This document shows positions 26,750-34,981 of a DNA stretch of 64,000 nucleotides, in pieces. The notes below the pieces were generated by a model, which saw only the letters and a list, made by a program, of their open reading frames with translations, made no database searches and was not told the origin of the DNA. The stretch's first letter is position 1. The number at the start of each line of letters is the position of its first letter. Both the position numbers and the translations under genes were made by a program. Source of the stretch: Tissierella sp. MB52-C2 (GTDB lineage: Bacteria > Bacillota > Clostridia > Tissierellales > Tissierellaceae); NCBI RefSeq assembly GCF_030931715.1, contig NZ_CP133261.1, positions 558,001-622,000 of the forward strand. The letters are read 5' to 3'.

Positions 26750-27520
26750 TTATTTGTATTTATTATTAAATTTGGATACTACATCAGATAATGAAAATCC
26801 TACCTTAAATGATAATAGAATACCTACAACTGTACTTAATGAACCTATGAAGGCATTTTCTATGCTTAAAGCACATATAAGTAATGAGATAAAGGATAAG
26901 AATAAAGAAAATATAGTTCCTAATACCTTGTTCCAAATATCTCTTTTGGGTTTATATTTATTTTTTGGCTTATATTTATTGTTAAATTCATAATTATTAC
27001 TTGATGAAGGAATATTAATATCTATATCAATGCCTTCCACACCTGTCTGTTCATTTATTACCAAATGTATAGATTTAGATAAAAGTTCATCCCCATAATC
27101 TTCTAGAACATTATTTTTAAATTCGTTCCTTGGATTAGATGTTTTTTCATTGGTTTTCAAATCAACAGATACTAGTGCTTTTCTTATTAAATCATCTCTA
27201 TTCCATAGTTCAACATCATTACGTTTCGCTAATTTAATTGCCCTGGATGTAAAATAATTATTGGTAACTACTAAGCATTTATTGGCTTGGTAGTAGTCTT
27301 TAGCTTCAATGATTTCTTGAACAGAAGAAATTTCAATAGTATTTGAATATATTTCACCTTTGACTACAGTTTTTTCATTATTCCTTGAAATTATTAAATC
27401 TGCACCATAGTTATTTGATACAGGAGTACGTTCAACGTCATATCCTAAGTTTTCAAAAAGATTTACTAAATATTCTTCAAATTCATTATTAGATAAATTA
27501 TCTATATATAAATCATTCAT
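26750..27520 (-). CDS. Mrr-like restriction-endonuclease-fold membrane protein, catalytic site degenerate
   Basis: This 256-residue protein has an Mrr_cat-type fold at the N-terminus: FENLGYDVERTPVSNNYGAD, followed by strands and VVTNNYFTSRAIKLAKRNDV and LWNRDDL. The PD-(D/E)XK aspartate is present in GAD (residue 41). The normal QxK motif is replaced by KGE at residues 54-56, so cleavage activity is doubtful. Two C-terminal transmembrane helices (about residues 200-240) anchor it in the membrane. The start ATG follows AGGAGGAAAAAT. Tandem Spo0A-box-like sites lie about 30-50 bases upstream. Confidence 0.75.
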   Translation of the reverse strand: MNDLYIDNLSNNEFEEYLVNLFENLGYDVERTPVSNNYGADLIISRNNEKTVVKGEIYSNTIEISSVQEIIEAKDYYQANKCLVVTNNYFTSRAIKLAKRNDVELWNRDDLIRKALVSVDLKTNEKTSNPRNEFKNNVLEDYGDELLSKSIHLVINEQTGVEGIDIDINIPSSSNNYEFNNKYKPKNKYKPKRDIWNKVLGTIFSLFLSFISLLICALSIENAFIGSLSTVVGILLSFKVGFSLSDVVSKFNNKYK

Positions 27521-27544
27521 ATTTTTCCTCCTATCATTAAAAAT

Positions 27545-27640
27545 AATATTTTGTCGAATTATGTCGAATGTCAGTTCTGCTATAAAGTCTAAAAAAGACT
27601 CAAATCTCTAAATTTGAGCTATATCTATTTACATTTTATT
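27545..27640. repeat. Dispersed repeat copy B with tandem Spo0A-box-like sites
   Basis: This copy has two perfect TGTCGAA heptamers at 27552 and 27562, spaced by exactly ten bases (one helical turn), then the same AGTCT/AGACT hairpin as copy A. It lies directly upstream of the Mrr-like gene. Confidence 0.72.
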
Positions 27641-27641
27641 A

Positions 27642-28080
27642 TTAAAAATAATTTATACTTCTTTCGGTAATATATAAATCTTCAGCTATTTGTTCTTGAG
27701 TATATCCTTCATAAGAAATCTCATCTATGCTAATATCTAAAAGTTTTAAAGCAAAATAATCAGCCTGCTTTTCTAATTTTCCTCTATTTATAAGCTTACT
27801 ATTATAAGCAGATTTGGTTACTTCAATATGTAATAGGACGTGTCTAAGTTCATGGGCTAAAACAAGTTTTTCATACTGATAAGGAAGATCATCTCTAATA
27901 AAAACAGCCTCTAATCCAAAATGGCTCCTAAATAAATAGCTTCGTTATCTTGTAGAAGATAATCATCCTCATAAACTCTTTTTATATCTATATTTAACAA
28001 GTCATATATTTCAAAAATATATCTAGAATAACAATAATCTATAACTCAATCTACATATTTATCAATCCAGGCAGGTTAAA
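27642..28080 (-). pseudogene. Decayed ImmA/IrrE-family metalloprotease gene
   Basis: On the minus strand one frame encodes a zinc-protease core, YEKLVLAHELRHVLLHIEV (HExxH-type HELRH), then LEKQADYFALKLLD and ISYEGYTQEQIAEDLYI up to TAA at 27642. The 5' part continues in another frame (IKRVYEDDYLLQDNEAIYLG), so a frameshift occurred near 27920. Further stops lie upstream. An ImmA-type protease cleaves an ImmR-type repressor in integrative elements. Here the repressor gene upstream is intact but the protease is broken, so SOS or quorum-type induction is probably lost. Confidence 0.8.
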
Positions 28081-28129
28081 TCCATAATATGACCTCAAAA
28101 CTAAACTACTTTTTATAATCTATTACTGA

Positions 28130-28543
28130 CTACTTCTTATATTTATAGCTAACCATCTTCATCTGTTCCAACAAAGCATTAGCAAATTCTAAAATCTCAT
28201 TATCATCTAGTTTATCGGAATCAAATCCTCCAGAGACAAATATTTGATGTTTATTTACATATGCACGAGCTTCAGCTGAATTTACGAATTCTTCAGGGAC
28301 TAAGTTCTGCTCCTCTTTGTCCTTATAAGGATTTTTTACATTAGATGCTCCCATCAAATAATCAAGTGATACATTAAAATATTCGGCTATTTTCTTTTTT
28401 ATTTCATCCCCTGGCATTCTATTTCCAGCTTCATATTGAGAAAGTGTTGAGTTATTTATATTTAATATTTTTGAAAACTCTAATTGAGAAATCTCCTTTT
28501 CTTCTCTCAAGAATTTTATTCTTTTACCTAATGTATTTTGCAT
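28130..28543 (-). CDS. XRE-family (ImmR-like) transcriptional repressor
   Basis: This 137-residue protein has an N-terminal Cro/C1 helix-turn-helix (RIKFLREEKEISQLEFSKIL then NINNSTLSQYEAGNRMPGDE) and a C-terminal region of unknown fold. The start at 28543 is set by GGTGG upstream. It precedes the decayed ImmA-like protease on the same strand, the order found in phage and ICE immunity modules. It probably represses element genes. Confidence 0.87.
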   Translation of the reverse strand: MQNTLGKRIKFLREEKEISQLEFSKILNINNSTLSQYEAGNRMPGDEIKKKIAEYFNVSLDYLMGASNVKNPYKDKEEQNLVPEEFVNSAEARAYVNKHQIFVSGGFDSDKLDDNEILEFANALLEQMKMVSYKYKK

Positions 28544-28703
28544 AATTACCACCTTTCACAATATGTAAATTAACTATATTATAACAAATAAATAAATATA
28601 AAAAGGATATTTTACGAAATGTCAAAGTTGATATCAGTATTTACATTTGGTAAACATATAGTGATTTAGGATTTATAGTTAGTAAAACTAAGGAAGGGTG
28701 TAA

Positions 28704-29120
28704 AATGAAAATGGAAATAGTAAGGTACCAGAAGAAATTGCTAGGCATATAGTGAGAATATTAAATGTAGAAATTAAGGATGTTTTTTTACCAGTAACTT
28801 TTACAATTAGTAAAGCAAACAATCAAACAGAGTAGTGGGTGAGTCAAAGAAAAATACTAGATAAAGATATGGAAATAACTGGGAAAGTAGTAAATTATTT
28901 AATGAAAGTTGAAGAGTTAACATTTGAAAAAATAAAAACTATATTGAATTATACATCTATTGCTATGTCTATATATGATGCCATATTAAAAAAACATGCT
29001 AATAAATTAGATGAATAGGAGATTGAGGCTTTTACAGAAAAATATTTGTAAAGGATTATAAAGTAAATGTGACATAGGACAAATTTATTCCAACATAAGC
29101 TGTATAAAGGGGTTGGAAAT
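28704..29120 (+). pseudogene. Decayed small phage-type genes
   Basis: After GGAAGGGTG an ATG at 28704 opens a short frame that shifts. A second frame reads VPEEIARHIVRILNVEIKDV and ends at a TAG near 28833. Further broken frames follow up to 29050. No complete gene is seen. The pieces are consistent with eroded phage or plasmid early genes. Confidence 0.4.
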
Positions 29121-29351
29121 ATGGAAGTAGGAGTTAAGCAAATAGAAGCAAATGAACCATTGAAAGTAATGAAAATAGAAAATACTACAATAAAAATATT
29201 TATGTCTGATTTCGCATATAAGGGTGATGAAGAAATAGAAAGGGCTTTAGATAGGATTAGTAACATATGGATAGATGCCTATATAAATGGGAGAGTAGAT
29301 TTGGAGATGCTGGAGAAATTAGGGCCATTTGAAATGATAAATATATTTTGA
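29121..29351 (+). CDS. Hypothetical protein, 76 aa
   Basis: This is a small acidic protein (KIFMSDFAYKGDEEIERALD, then helix-rich C-terminus) of unknown function. It starts after AAAGGGGTTGG. It lies among eroded phage-type frames inside the element and may itself be a phage early gene. Confidence 0.5.
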   Translation: MEVGVKQIEANEPLKVMKIENTTIKIFMSDFAYKGDEEIERALDRISNIWIDAYINGRVDLEMLEKLGPFEMINIF

Positions 29352-29369
29352 AAGGAATGAGAAGAAGAG

Positions 29370-29489
29370 ATGAAACAAATTAGATTAATTGGTTTCACTT
29401 GTAAGGCAAAGGACCTAATTACTAGGCTAAATGAGGAATGGGAAAAGTTAGAAAAGATTAAAAAAGACAAGGAAAAGAAAACAACTTAG
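29370..29489 (+). CDS. Hypothetical small protein, 39 aa
   Basis: ATG at 29370 follows AGAAGAG. The frame begins MKQIRLIGFTCKAKDLITRL and ends in a Lys-rich helix. It is too short for family assignment. It lies 18 bases after the preceding gene. Confidence 0.4.
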   Translation: MKQIRLIGFTCKAKDLITRLNEEWEKLEKIKKDKEKKTT

Positions 29490-29713
29490 TTTCTTCATTA
29501 ATTAAATTTTATCACGAAAAAAGATGGGATGAGGTAACTAGAGAGGTATTTCAAATGACAGGAGCAGCCCTTTCAGTAGTATTTTCAAGATAAGGAGGGA
29601 CAAGCAAGATATATAAAGGTAGCAAACGGACAAGTAATTACAGAAGATAGTGAAATCGTAGAGGGTATAGGAGTTGTTGAGGAAGCTCCTGAATTCAGTG
29701 TGGAAGTACAAAT

Positions 29714-29890
29714 ATGGGTAAAATAGATGAAGGATTTATAGTGGATTTAAAAGGAAAACAATTTGTAACCTATAAAGTATTACTAGATCCTGTACGTCAT
29801 AAAGGATTAATTTCTAAGGTGATAAGCTTGGATTACAGCAAAGATACGAGTTATTACATAATTTTAAGAAAAATGGGACAACTGAAGTAG
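29714..29890 (+). CDS. Small conserved-looking protein, 58 aa
   Basis: The frame begins MGKIDEGFIVDLKGKQFVTY and continues KVLLDPVRHKGLISKVISLD to TAG at 29888. The FIVDLKGKxFVTYxxLLD pattern looks like small proteins of phage and conjugative elements of Firmicutes, as far as I recall. The ribosome binding site is weak, and downstream codons suggest a longer ancestral protein, so it may be truncated. Confidence 0.4.
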   Translation: MGKIDEGFIVDLKGKQFVTYKVLLDPVRHKGLISKVISLDYSKDTSYYIILRKMGQLK

Positions 29891-29985
29891 TGGATATAAA
29901 GGGAGTTGAGACTAAAGAATTTAAAATCAAGAAAAAACTATTTGAATATAAGTATCGTGACTAACATTGGAGGTGATTAAGTAAA

Positions 29986-30014
29986 GGCAATTTACCCTTA
30001 AAAGATAAATTGCC
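29986..30014 (-). terminator. Terminator after the YmaF-like gene
   Basis: GGCAATTTA (29986-29994) and TAAATTGCC (30006-30014) pair around an 11-nt loop and are followed on the minus strand by TTTACTT. Confidence 0.65.
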
Positions 30015-30020
30015 AGATGT

Positions 30021-30374
30021 TTATAATAAAGGGTTTTCTATTAAAGTAGCAAATTGAGCTAGATGGAAATGATCGTCATTTACTGTAGTTCTTACTCTTG
30101 CGAAGTGTACGTGTTTTCCGTTGCCCACATCGATAGCTGGACCAGTTAGTCTTTCAATCTGATGATGGTGATTTTCAAAGAAATCGGTATTAGTAAATAA
30201 TTCATGCCTATGGTTACCATTAGAGAAGAAGATTGGTTCGCCAGTAACTCCAGCGAAACGATGGTTGTGTCTATCATCACATTCTTCTGCTAACATTGTA
30301 CTACCTTCAAACTCATGCACATGACCTGGTTCGAATTCAATACAATCAGGGTTATCATAATTTGTGCTATTCAT
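30021..30374 (-). CDS. YmaF-family histidine-rich protein
   Basis: This 117-residue protein is rich in regularly spaced histidines: GHVHEFEG, DRHNHRFAG, GNHRHELFT, NHHHQIE, KHVHFARV and DDHFHLAQF. These repeats define the YmaF family, whose function is unknown. The His pairs suggest metal binding or a beta-solenoid-like repeat. The start ATG follows AAGGATGTG. In sporulating Firmicutes such proteins are often spore-associated, but that is inference. Confidence 0.8.
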   Translation of the reverse strand: MNSTNYDNPDCIEFEPGHVHEFEGSTMLAEECDDRHNHRFAGVTGEPIFFSNGNHRHELFTNTDFFENHHHQIERLTGPAIDVGNGKHVHFARVRTTVNDDHFHLAQFATLIENPLL

Positions 30375-30567
30375 TGATTACACATCCTTATTTAAAATTT
30401 ATAAACTTTACATACTCAAGTAATGCTTGTTAGGCTTGTATATAGTTTACATTACATTATATTAAGGTGTAGATAGTTTTGATACAGATAAATTAAAATA
30501 TGGTGGGAATGATGAGGAAACAAAACCTTAGGGCATGGGATAGAATCCATAAGAACAGGTGGAAGCC

Positions 30568-30687
30568 ATGAAGAAAATTAGATGCATTAAATGTGGCAAA
30601 CTACTTCTTGAACTTGAAGGAAAGGCAGAAATAATATGTCCTATATGTAAGACTAAGAATAAATTTGATACTAAAAAGAATAGCTAG
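30568..30687 (+). CDS. Com-like zinc-binding protein, 39 aa
   Basis: ATG at 30568 follows AGGTGGA. The protein has CIKC and CPIC motifs forming a zinc ribbon and resembles Com of Mu-like phages, a translational regulator of the phage DNA-modification gene. It is a phage-derived gene within the element. Confidence 0.65.
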   Translation: MKKIRCIKCGKLLLELEGKAEIICPICKTKNKFDTKKNS

Positions 30688-30715
30688 TCATTTATATGAA
30701 ATTGAACTTTGAAAA

Positions 30716-31575
30716 CTGAATAATGCGGTATTGAAATTAAAAGTATTTACCACAATATGCAAAATGAATTTATTGTATATGCTATAATATCCATATGAGT
30801 AATGCATAATAGTAGAAAAATATGACAGATGAAATATCCCTAGAAGCTGAGTTGGTTATAGTAAGATTTTTATGGAGGTGTAAATATGCATGGTATAGTA
30901 TCATTGCTGCCTCAACCTTATTATGAAGAGGTTGAAAACATATGGAATGAGTTAGAAAAAGAAATTGGATTAAGTGGAATTAGGGTTACACCATATCCAC
31001 ATTTTTCATGGCAAATTGCAGAAAGCTACGATATAGACAAATTAATAAATGTATTTGAAGATATTGCAGTATGTACAAAACCATTTAAAGTAAAAACAAC
31101 GGGGATAGGATTGTTTACTGGAAAATCCCCAGTTATTTTTATACCCGTAGTTAAAGATGCTCAACTATTGAAGTTCCATTATTCTGTTTGGGAAAGATTA
31201 AAACAAGTAGGAGAAGATATAAGTGATTATTATAGTCCACAATCGTGGATTCCTCATATTAGTTTAGCATATGAGGATGTTACAAAAGAAAATATAGAAA
31301 AATTATTAAAAAAACTATCATTTATAGATTTTAGTTGGAGCTTTGAAGTAGATAATATTTCATTTATTTATGAGCCAAATGGACAAATAGGGGAACTAAA
31401 ATATAGAATTGATTTCAAAAGATAGCATTAATGATTTGATTGGAGGTTTAGCATACTGGTGTGGGATACTTCACCTAACATGATATTTGCACAAGGGGGC
31501 ACTAGGGCATAATCTTTATATTAAAGGTCATAATTAATAAAACCAAATATTTCATCGAAATACCGTATTATTCAG
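30716..31575. repeat. Inverted repeats flanking the 2H phosphoesterase gene
   Basis: CTGAATAATGCGGTATT at 30716-30732 and AATACCGTATTATTCAG at 31559-31575 are reverse complements with one mismatch in 17. They enclose about 860 bases holding a single gene, like a small non-autonomous insertion cassette. A diverged copy of the left end precedes the GNAT gene at about 31637. Confidence 0.6.
30886..31425 (+). CDS. 2'-5' RNA ligase / 2H phosphoesterase family protein
   Basis: This 179-residue protein has the two HxS/T motifs of the 2H superfamily: YPHFSWQ (residues about 37-43) and IPHISLAYED (about 123-132). Such enzymes hydrolyse cyclic phosphodiesters or 2'-5' oligonucleotides. Some act against phage or on tRNA splicing products. 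The start follows TGGAGGTG. It sits alone in a segment flanked by inverted repeats, so it looks like an acquired cassette. Confidence 0.85.
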   Translation: MHGIVSLLPQPYYEEVENIWNELEKEIGLSGIRVTPYPHFSWQIAESYDIDKLINVFEDIAVCTKPFKVKTTGIGLFTGKSPVIFIPVVKDAQLLKFHYSVWERLKQVGEDISDYYSPQSWIPHISLAYEDVTKENIEKLLKKLSFIDFSWSFEVDNISFIYEPNGQIGELKYRIDFKR

Positions 31576-31925
31576 AGAAGAATTATGCGGTATTCTAAGT
31601 AACTAAAGTTATTTATGAGAAATAATAATTAGAAATTTGGACCTTGAAGGCTGAATCATAAAGTATTGAGAATATTAATTACTAGAATTATTCAATAATT
31701 GATACTTGGGATGGAATATGGTAAAATTTTAAAAATATAATTTACTATTATTTAATAGTTATAAACTAGTGATAATTGATGTTAGTTAGGTTATTACGCT
31801 AAGGCATTTAATAAATGAAGTTTTGGAAGGAAGTGGTTTTTATGATAAAAACAATAGTTATAAACCTAAAAGTGTTAGGAGGAAACACGTAAAATAGCTT
31901 TCCAATAAATTTAGGGAGGAAGTAT
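31426..31925. other. Non-coding stretch with repeat ends
   Basis: It holds the right inverted repeat (31559-31575), a second GCGGTATT element at 31588 and a diverged repeat at 31637 that resembles 30703. A 16-codon frame with an AAGGAAGTGG site lies at about 31842-31892. I see no longer gene. Confidence 0.5.
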
Positions 31926-32438
31926 ATGAATTCAGAGTTGAGTTTATATGAGGTTAAATTGGAGGAAGAGATTGATTTGTTTTGGCAAAGAAGAAATCAA
32001 TATATGAGAGAAGATATAATTCCTAATTGTACATTAGGAACTCCAATAGATGAAGATGCGGAAAAATGGTTTTTTTCAAGAGAATATAAAAATCATATAA
32101 TGATGCTTTTCAATAGAGAAGAAGATCAATTGAAAATCTTATTTTTTAAAATAAATAATAAATATGTTGGATTTTGTGTTTATGTAACTTATATTTCAGA
32201 GGACGGCAAGTGTTTCATAGTTGATTATTGTATAGATTTGAATCATAGAAATCAAGGTCTAGGCAAGCAGTTTTTTTATCTTCTAAAAGATCATGTGATT
32301 GAGAAGGGAGCTAAATATTTCGCACTTAATCTATCCAACGAGAACAATCAAAAGTTTTGGAAATCTTTAGGATTTGAAAAGGGATCTGCTGATGAATTTG
32401 GAAATGATATTTATTTTAACAAGATAAGTATGGATTAA
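31926..32438 (+). CDS. GNAT-family N-acetyltransferase
   Basis: This 170-residue protein has the GNAT acetyl-CoA site NHRNQGLGKQFF (motif A, residues about 103-114) and a C-terminal NLSNENNQKFWKSLGFEKGS typical of motif B. The start ATG follows TAGGGAGGAAG. The substrate is unknown. It is a single-gene unit with long non-coding flanks, like the preceding cassette. Confidence 0.87.
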   Translation: MNSELSLYEVKLEEEIDLFWQRRNQYMREDIIPNCTLGTPIDEDAEKWFFSREYKNHIMMLFNREEDQLKILFFKINNKYVGFCVYVTYISEDGKCFIVDYCIDLNHRNQGLGKQFFYLLKDHVIEKGAKYFALNLSNENNQKFWKSLGFEKGSADEFGNDIYFNKISMD

Positions 32439-32814
32439 TGCAAACTTAAATAACTACTAAGAAATTCAATACGCTTAAAATGTATAAAATATTAATTAAG
32501 TAAATTATTGAAGTTGATGAAAGTATTATAGTAGTTGTGAAGATATTCACCTGTAAGGTAGGAGTTTATTTAATATAAAACATGAATATTTGACTGAAAT
32601 ACCGTTTGGCATAGATGGTTTAAAGCAAATGATAAAATAGTGCTAAAAAATGTTATTTTGATGCTATTGTAGCTGCGTTAATATGGTACTAGGGAAAATT
32701 GTTCAGCTTCATAATTTAAGTATCTTTTTCAAAACCTCGTTATCTTGATGGGATCTTTTTATTAGAATGAAAGAGGTAATTATATGAAAATATTTGAAAG
32801 AAGTATTTATAAGT
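32439..32814. other. Non-coding stretch
   Basis: It includes GAAATACCGTTTGGCATAG at about 32597, similar to the repeat end at 31557. Otherwise it is AT-rich sequence without a supported gene. Confidence 0.45.
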
Positions 32815-32844
32815 AAAGGCCCTATAGGAAACTATAGGGCCTTT
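32815..32844 (-). terminator. Terminator after the LysM gene
   Basis: Perfect 13-bp arms AAAGGCCCTATAG and CTATAGGGCCTTT enclose a GAAA loop and are followed on the minus strand by ACTTATAAATACTTC. It may be used on both strands. Confidence 0.75.
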
Positions 32845-32864
32845 GTCTTTGGAGAGCTTTAGAA

Positions 32865-33626
32865 CTAGTGTGTGCAATGATTCAGGAATTGTTTAATAAT
32901 ACCTTCTACCATCACATCAGCCATTTCTAAAGCTTGTATCTCAATGGTATCATATACTGTAATGCTATCCTCATACCTTTTTTCAAGCATGTAAACAGCC
33001 TCAGATTTAGTTAGTGCCAAGTGTTCATACAGCATGGATTTCCATTCTTCCTCAGACCAATATGGATTGATACTAACAAGAAAAGCGGCAATTTTATCTG
33101 TGTTTTCATACCATCTTCTTTCAGTTTCAGCAGCTGCTTCTTCATTACCTGCTTTGGCTTCCTTTACAAGTTGGGCGGCGAGGACAAGATGGTTTGTAAG
33201 TAGATTAGCAAGCTGGGAGGCGATTTGATCTCCATAAAAAGGTTTTAGAGCTGATTCGAAGTCTTTAGGGTTTCTGAGAAGACGTTTTATAACAAAGTCT
33301 ACATCTGGCAAATCGAAAACAATACTAACGATAGCTAGTCTGGTCCAAACAGCGTGTTGCATCCAGAGCAGACGAAATTGATTGTTTAAATATAATTTTG
33401 TTGCATTCATTCCTGTAGAAAGAATATTAAAGTTTGAGTAGTAATAATTATATTCAGGTTCAGGGCATATGTGAATGACTTGACCGGTGTGGAGATTATT
33501 TAAATCTATATCTAGATTTGCAGACGCAATATCATAAATGGTAGTATTGTATCTTTGAGCTAATAGAGATAATGTATCATATGGTTGAATTGTATAAGGA
33601 AATGCTTGTGTTGGATTTTGAAACAT
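32865..33626 (-). CDS. LysM-domain protein
   Basis: This 253-residue protein lacks a signal peptide. An N-terminal LysM domain (YTIQPYDTLSLLAQRYNTT, then DLNNLHTGQVIHICP) binds peptidoglycan. A helical C-terminal domain of about 170 residues follows (WMQHAVWTRLAIVSIVFDLP, later NPYWSEEEWKSMLYEHL and a terminal HCTH). Such proteins without secretion signal occur in spore coat or cortex layers of Clostridia. The start ATG follows AAGTGGTGA. Confidence 0.8.
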   Translation of the reverse strand: MFQNPTQAFPYTIQPYDTLSLLAQRYNTTIYDIASANLDIDLNNLHTGQVIHICPEPEYNYYYSNFNILSTGMNATKLYLNNQFRLLWMQHAVWTRLAIVSIVFDLPDVDFVIKRLLRNPKDFESALKPFYGDQIASQLANLLTNHLVLAAQLVKEAKAGNEEAAAETERRWYENTDKIAAFLVSINPYWSEEEWKSMLYEHLALTKSEAVYMLEKRYEDSITVYDTIEIQALEMADVMVEGIIKQFLNHCTH

Positions 33627-34023
33627 ATTTAATCACCACTTTTATAATTTTTATATATTATCATATGATTATACAAATGAAAAAGTGCATTTTTTATCTA
33701 CTTTTATACTTGAAAATGTGAGAAATAGTATAGTAAAGAATGGTAAAGACATTTTTGAAATAAATATACTGAGTGATTAATTTGTGCCTTGCCGAAAAGC
33801 AGCAAATACTATATTAGCACATCAACCTCACAGACAGGATGAAATTGATGTGCTAATATAGTATTATGGAAGACTATTCCAAAACCATGTGTCAAAATTA
33901 AATAAGGATTACAAAAATCTTACAAGTTCCCTGGTGGGACTTTTTATTGTCCTTACTCCCTATAAATATAGTTATAAATGTGTATAATAGTTTAGTGTAG
34001 AAGCTAATAATTTGAATATAATA
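33627..34023. other. Non-coding stretch with a long hairpin
   Basis: It holds the 21-bp inverted repeat at 33805-33865 and a weaker terminator-like stem around 33923-33946 (GTTCCC with GGGAC, then TTTTT). I see no gene. Confidence 0.5.
33805..33865. repeat. Perfect 21-bp inverted repeat
   Basis: Arms 33805-33825 and 33845-33865 are exact reverse complements around a 19-nt spacer. No T run follows, so it is not a typical terminator. Confidence 0.75.
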
Positions 34024-34052
34024 TTGACAGTATAAGTATTGTTGTATATACT
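34024..34052 (+). promoter_or_regulatory. Promoter of the mntP riboswitch transcript
   Basis: TTGACA at 34024 and TATACT at 34047 are separated by 17 bases, a near-consensus sigma-A promoter. It lies directly before the riboswitch. Confidence 0.8.
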
Positions 34053-34059
34053 TATTGAT

Positions 34060-34145
34060 AAGATAAGGGAGTAGTTAGCACAATAAGAATTGTGTAATAA
34101 AGTCAACATACTGATAAAATTCATCTGGCTTTATTTTAAATAATG
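34060..34145 (+). promoter_or_regulatory. Manganese riboswitch (yybP-ykoY class)
   Basis: The conserved segments of the class are present in order: AAGGGAGTAG near the 5' end (34065-34074), GTCAACATACTGA (about 34102-34114) and TCATCTGGC (about 34121-34129). It is followed by a terminator and then mntP, the usual target. Mn2+ binding is known to stabilise the antiterminated form and turn on Mn export. Confidence 0.85.
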
Positions 34146-34187
34146 AGACTTGTCTGCAGAAAAAGACTGCAGACAGGTCTTTTTTTA
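34146..34187 (+). terminator. Expression-platform terminator of the Mn riboswitch
   Basis: Fourteen-bp arms (34146-34159 and 34167-34180, one G-U) enclose a 7-nt loop and are followed by seven T residues. It lies 32 bases before the mntP start. Confidence 0.88.
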
Positions 34188-34218
34188 TATTAGAAATAAG
34201 CATAAAGGAGAAGAAGAT

Positions 34219-34815
34219 ATGAGTTTGCTTGAATTGTTTATTATTGCAGTTGGTTTATCAATGGATGCATTTGCAGTCGCCATTTGCAAAGGGTTATCTA
34301 TGAATAAGATTAGTATTAAAAAAGCTGGAATCGTAGGCTTGTATTTTGGAGTATTCCAATCAGGAATGCCTTTGATTGGATATTTTCTTGGGGTAAAGTT
34401 TCACAATAAAATTACATCTATGGATCACTGGATAGCATTTATACTGCTTGGACTTATTGGAATAACCATGATTCGAGAGTCAAGAAGAGGTAAATGTGAG
34501 ATTGAAGTTAATTCTCAAACTGATGAGGATACTAATGAATTTCTTGATTTTAAAAATATGTCTGTTTTAGCATTGGCAACAAGTATTGATGCCTTAGCAG
34601 TAGGAGTTACCTTTGCTTTTCTTAACGTAAATATTACTTCAGCAATTTCATTTATTGGAATTGTTACTTTTATATTATCAATGATTGGTGTAAAGATAGG
34701 TAATGTATTCGGTTCAGCTTACAAATCAAAAGCAGAATTTATAGGTGGATTAATTTTAATACTTATGGGTTTTAAGATTTTACTTAGTCATGTAGGAATA
34801 ATCGCTTTTAGATGA
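34219..34815 (+). CDS. mntP: Manganese efflux pump MntP
   Basis: This 198-residue inner-membrane protein has six predicted helices and exports Mn2+. Both halves carry the family's metal-binding Asp motif: [13 protein letters not shown] near the N-terminus and [13 protein letters not shown] in the second half. The start at 34219 follows AAAGGAGAAG. A longer frame starting at 34150 would run through the terminator hairpin and is not used. It is controlled by the Mn2+ riboswitch upstream. It is cargo of the element inserted in cotJC, itself a Mn-catalase-family gene. Confidence 0.92.
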   Translation: MSLLELFIIAVGLSMDAFAVAICKGLSMNKISIKKAGIVGLYFGVFQSGMPLIGYFLGVKFHNKITSMDHWIAFILLGLIGITMIRESRRGKCEIEVNSQTDEDTNEFLDFKNMSVLALATSIDALAVGVTFAFLNVNITSAISFIGIVTFILSMIGVKIGNVFGSAYKSKAEFIGGLILILMGFKILLSHVGIIAFR

Positions 34816-34981
34816 AAGTCTACATTAGGATACCTAGACGAACTTAGAGAAGAAGATCATCTATTGCTTGTAGATAAACTAGTACGTTTAAAGTGTAAAA
34901 TGAAATAGTTTAAATAGGGATAGATTTATGAATTGGTGGAAAGATAAAATGTATAATAAGTATTTACTAAGGAGGAGTAAC

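Noticed and set aside
26750-27520. Mrr-like protein as the restriction partner of the methyltransferase at 21876
   Set aside because: Four other coding units separate them, the catalytic motif is altered and the protein is membrane-anchored.
31473-31479. ACCTAAC resembling an integron attC core near single-gene cassettes
   Set aside because: The heptamer is short and no integrase or paired GTTRRRY site is found. The 17-bp inverted repeats explain the flanks better.
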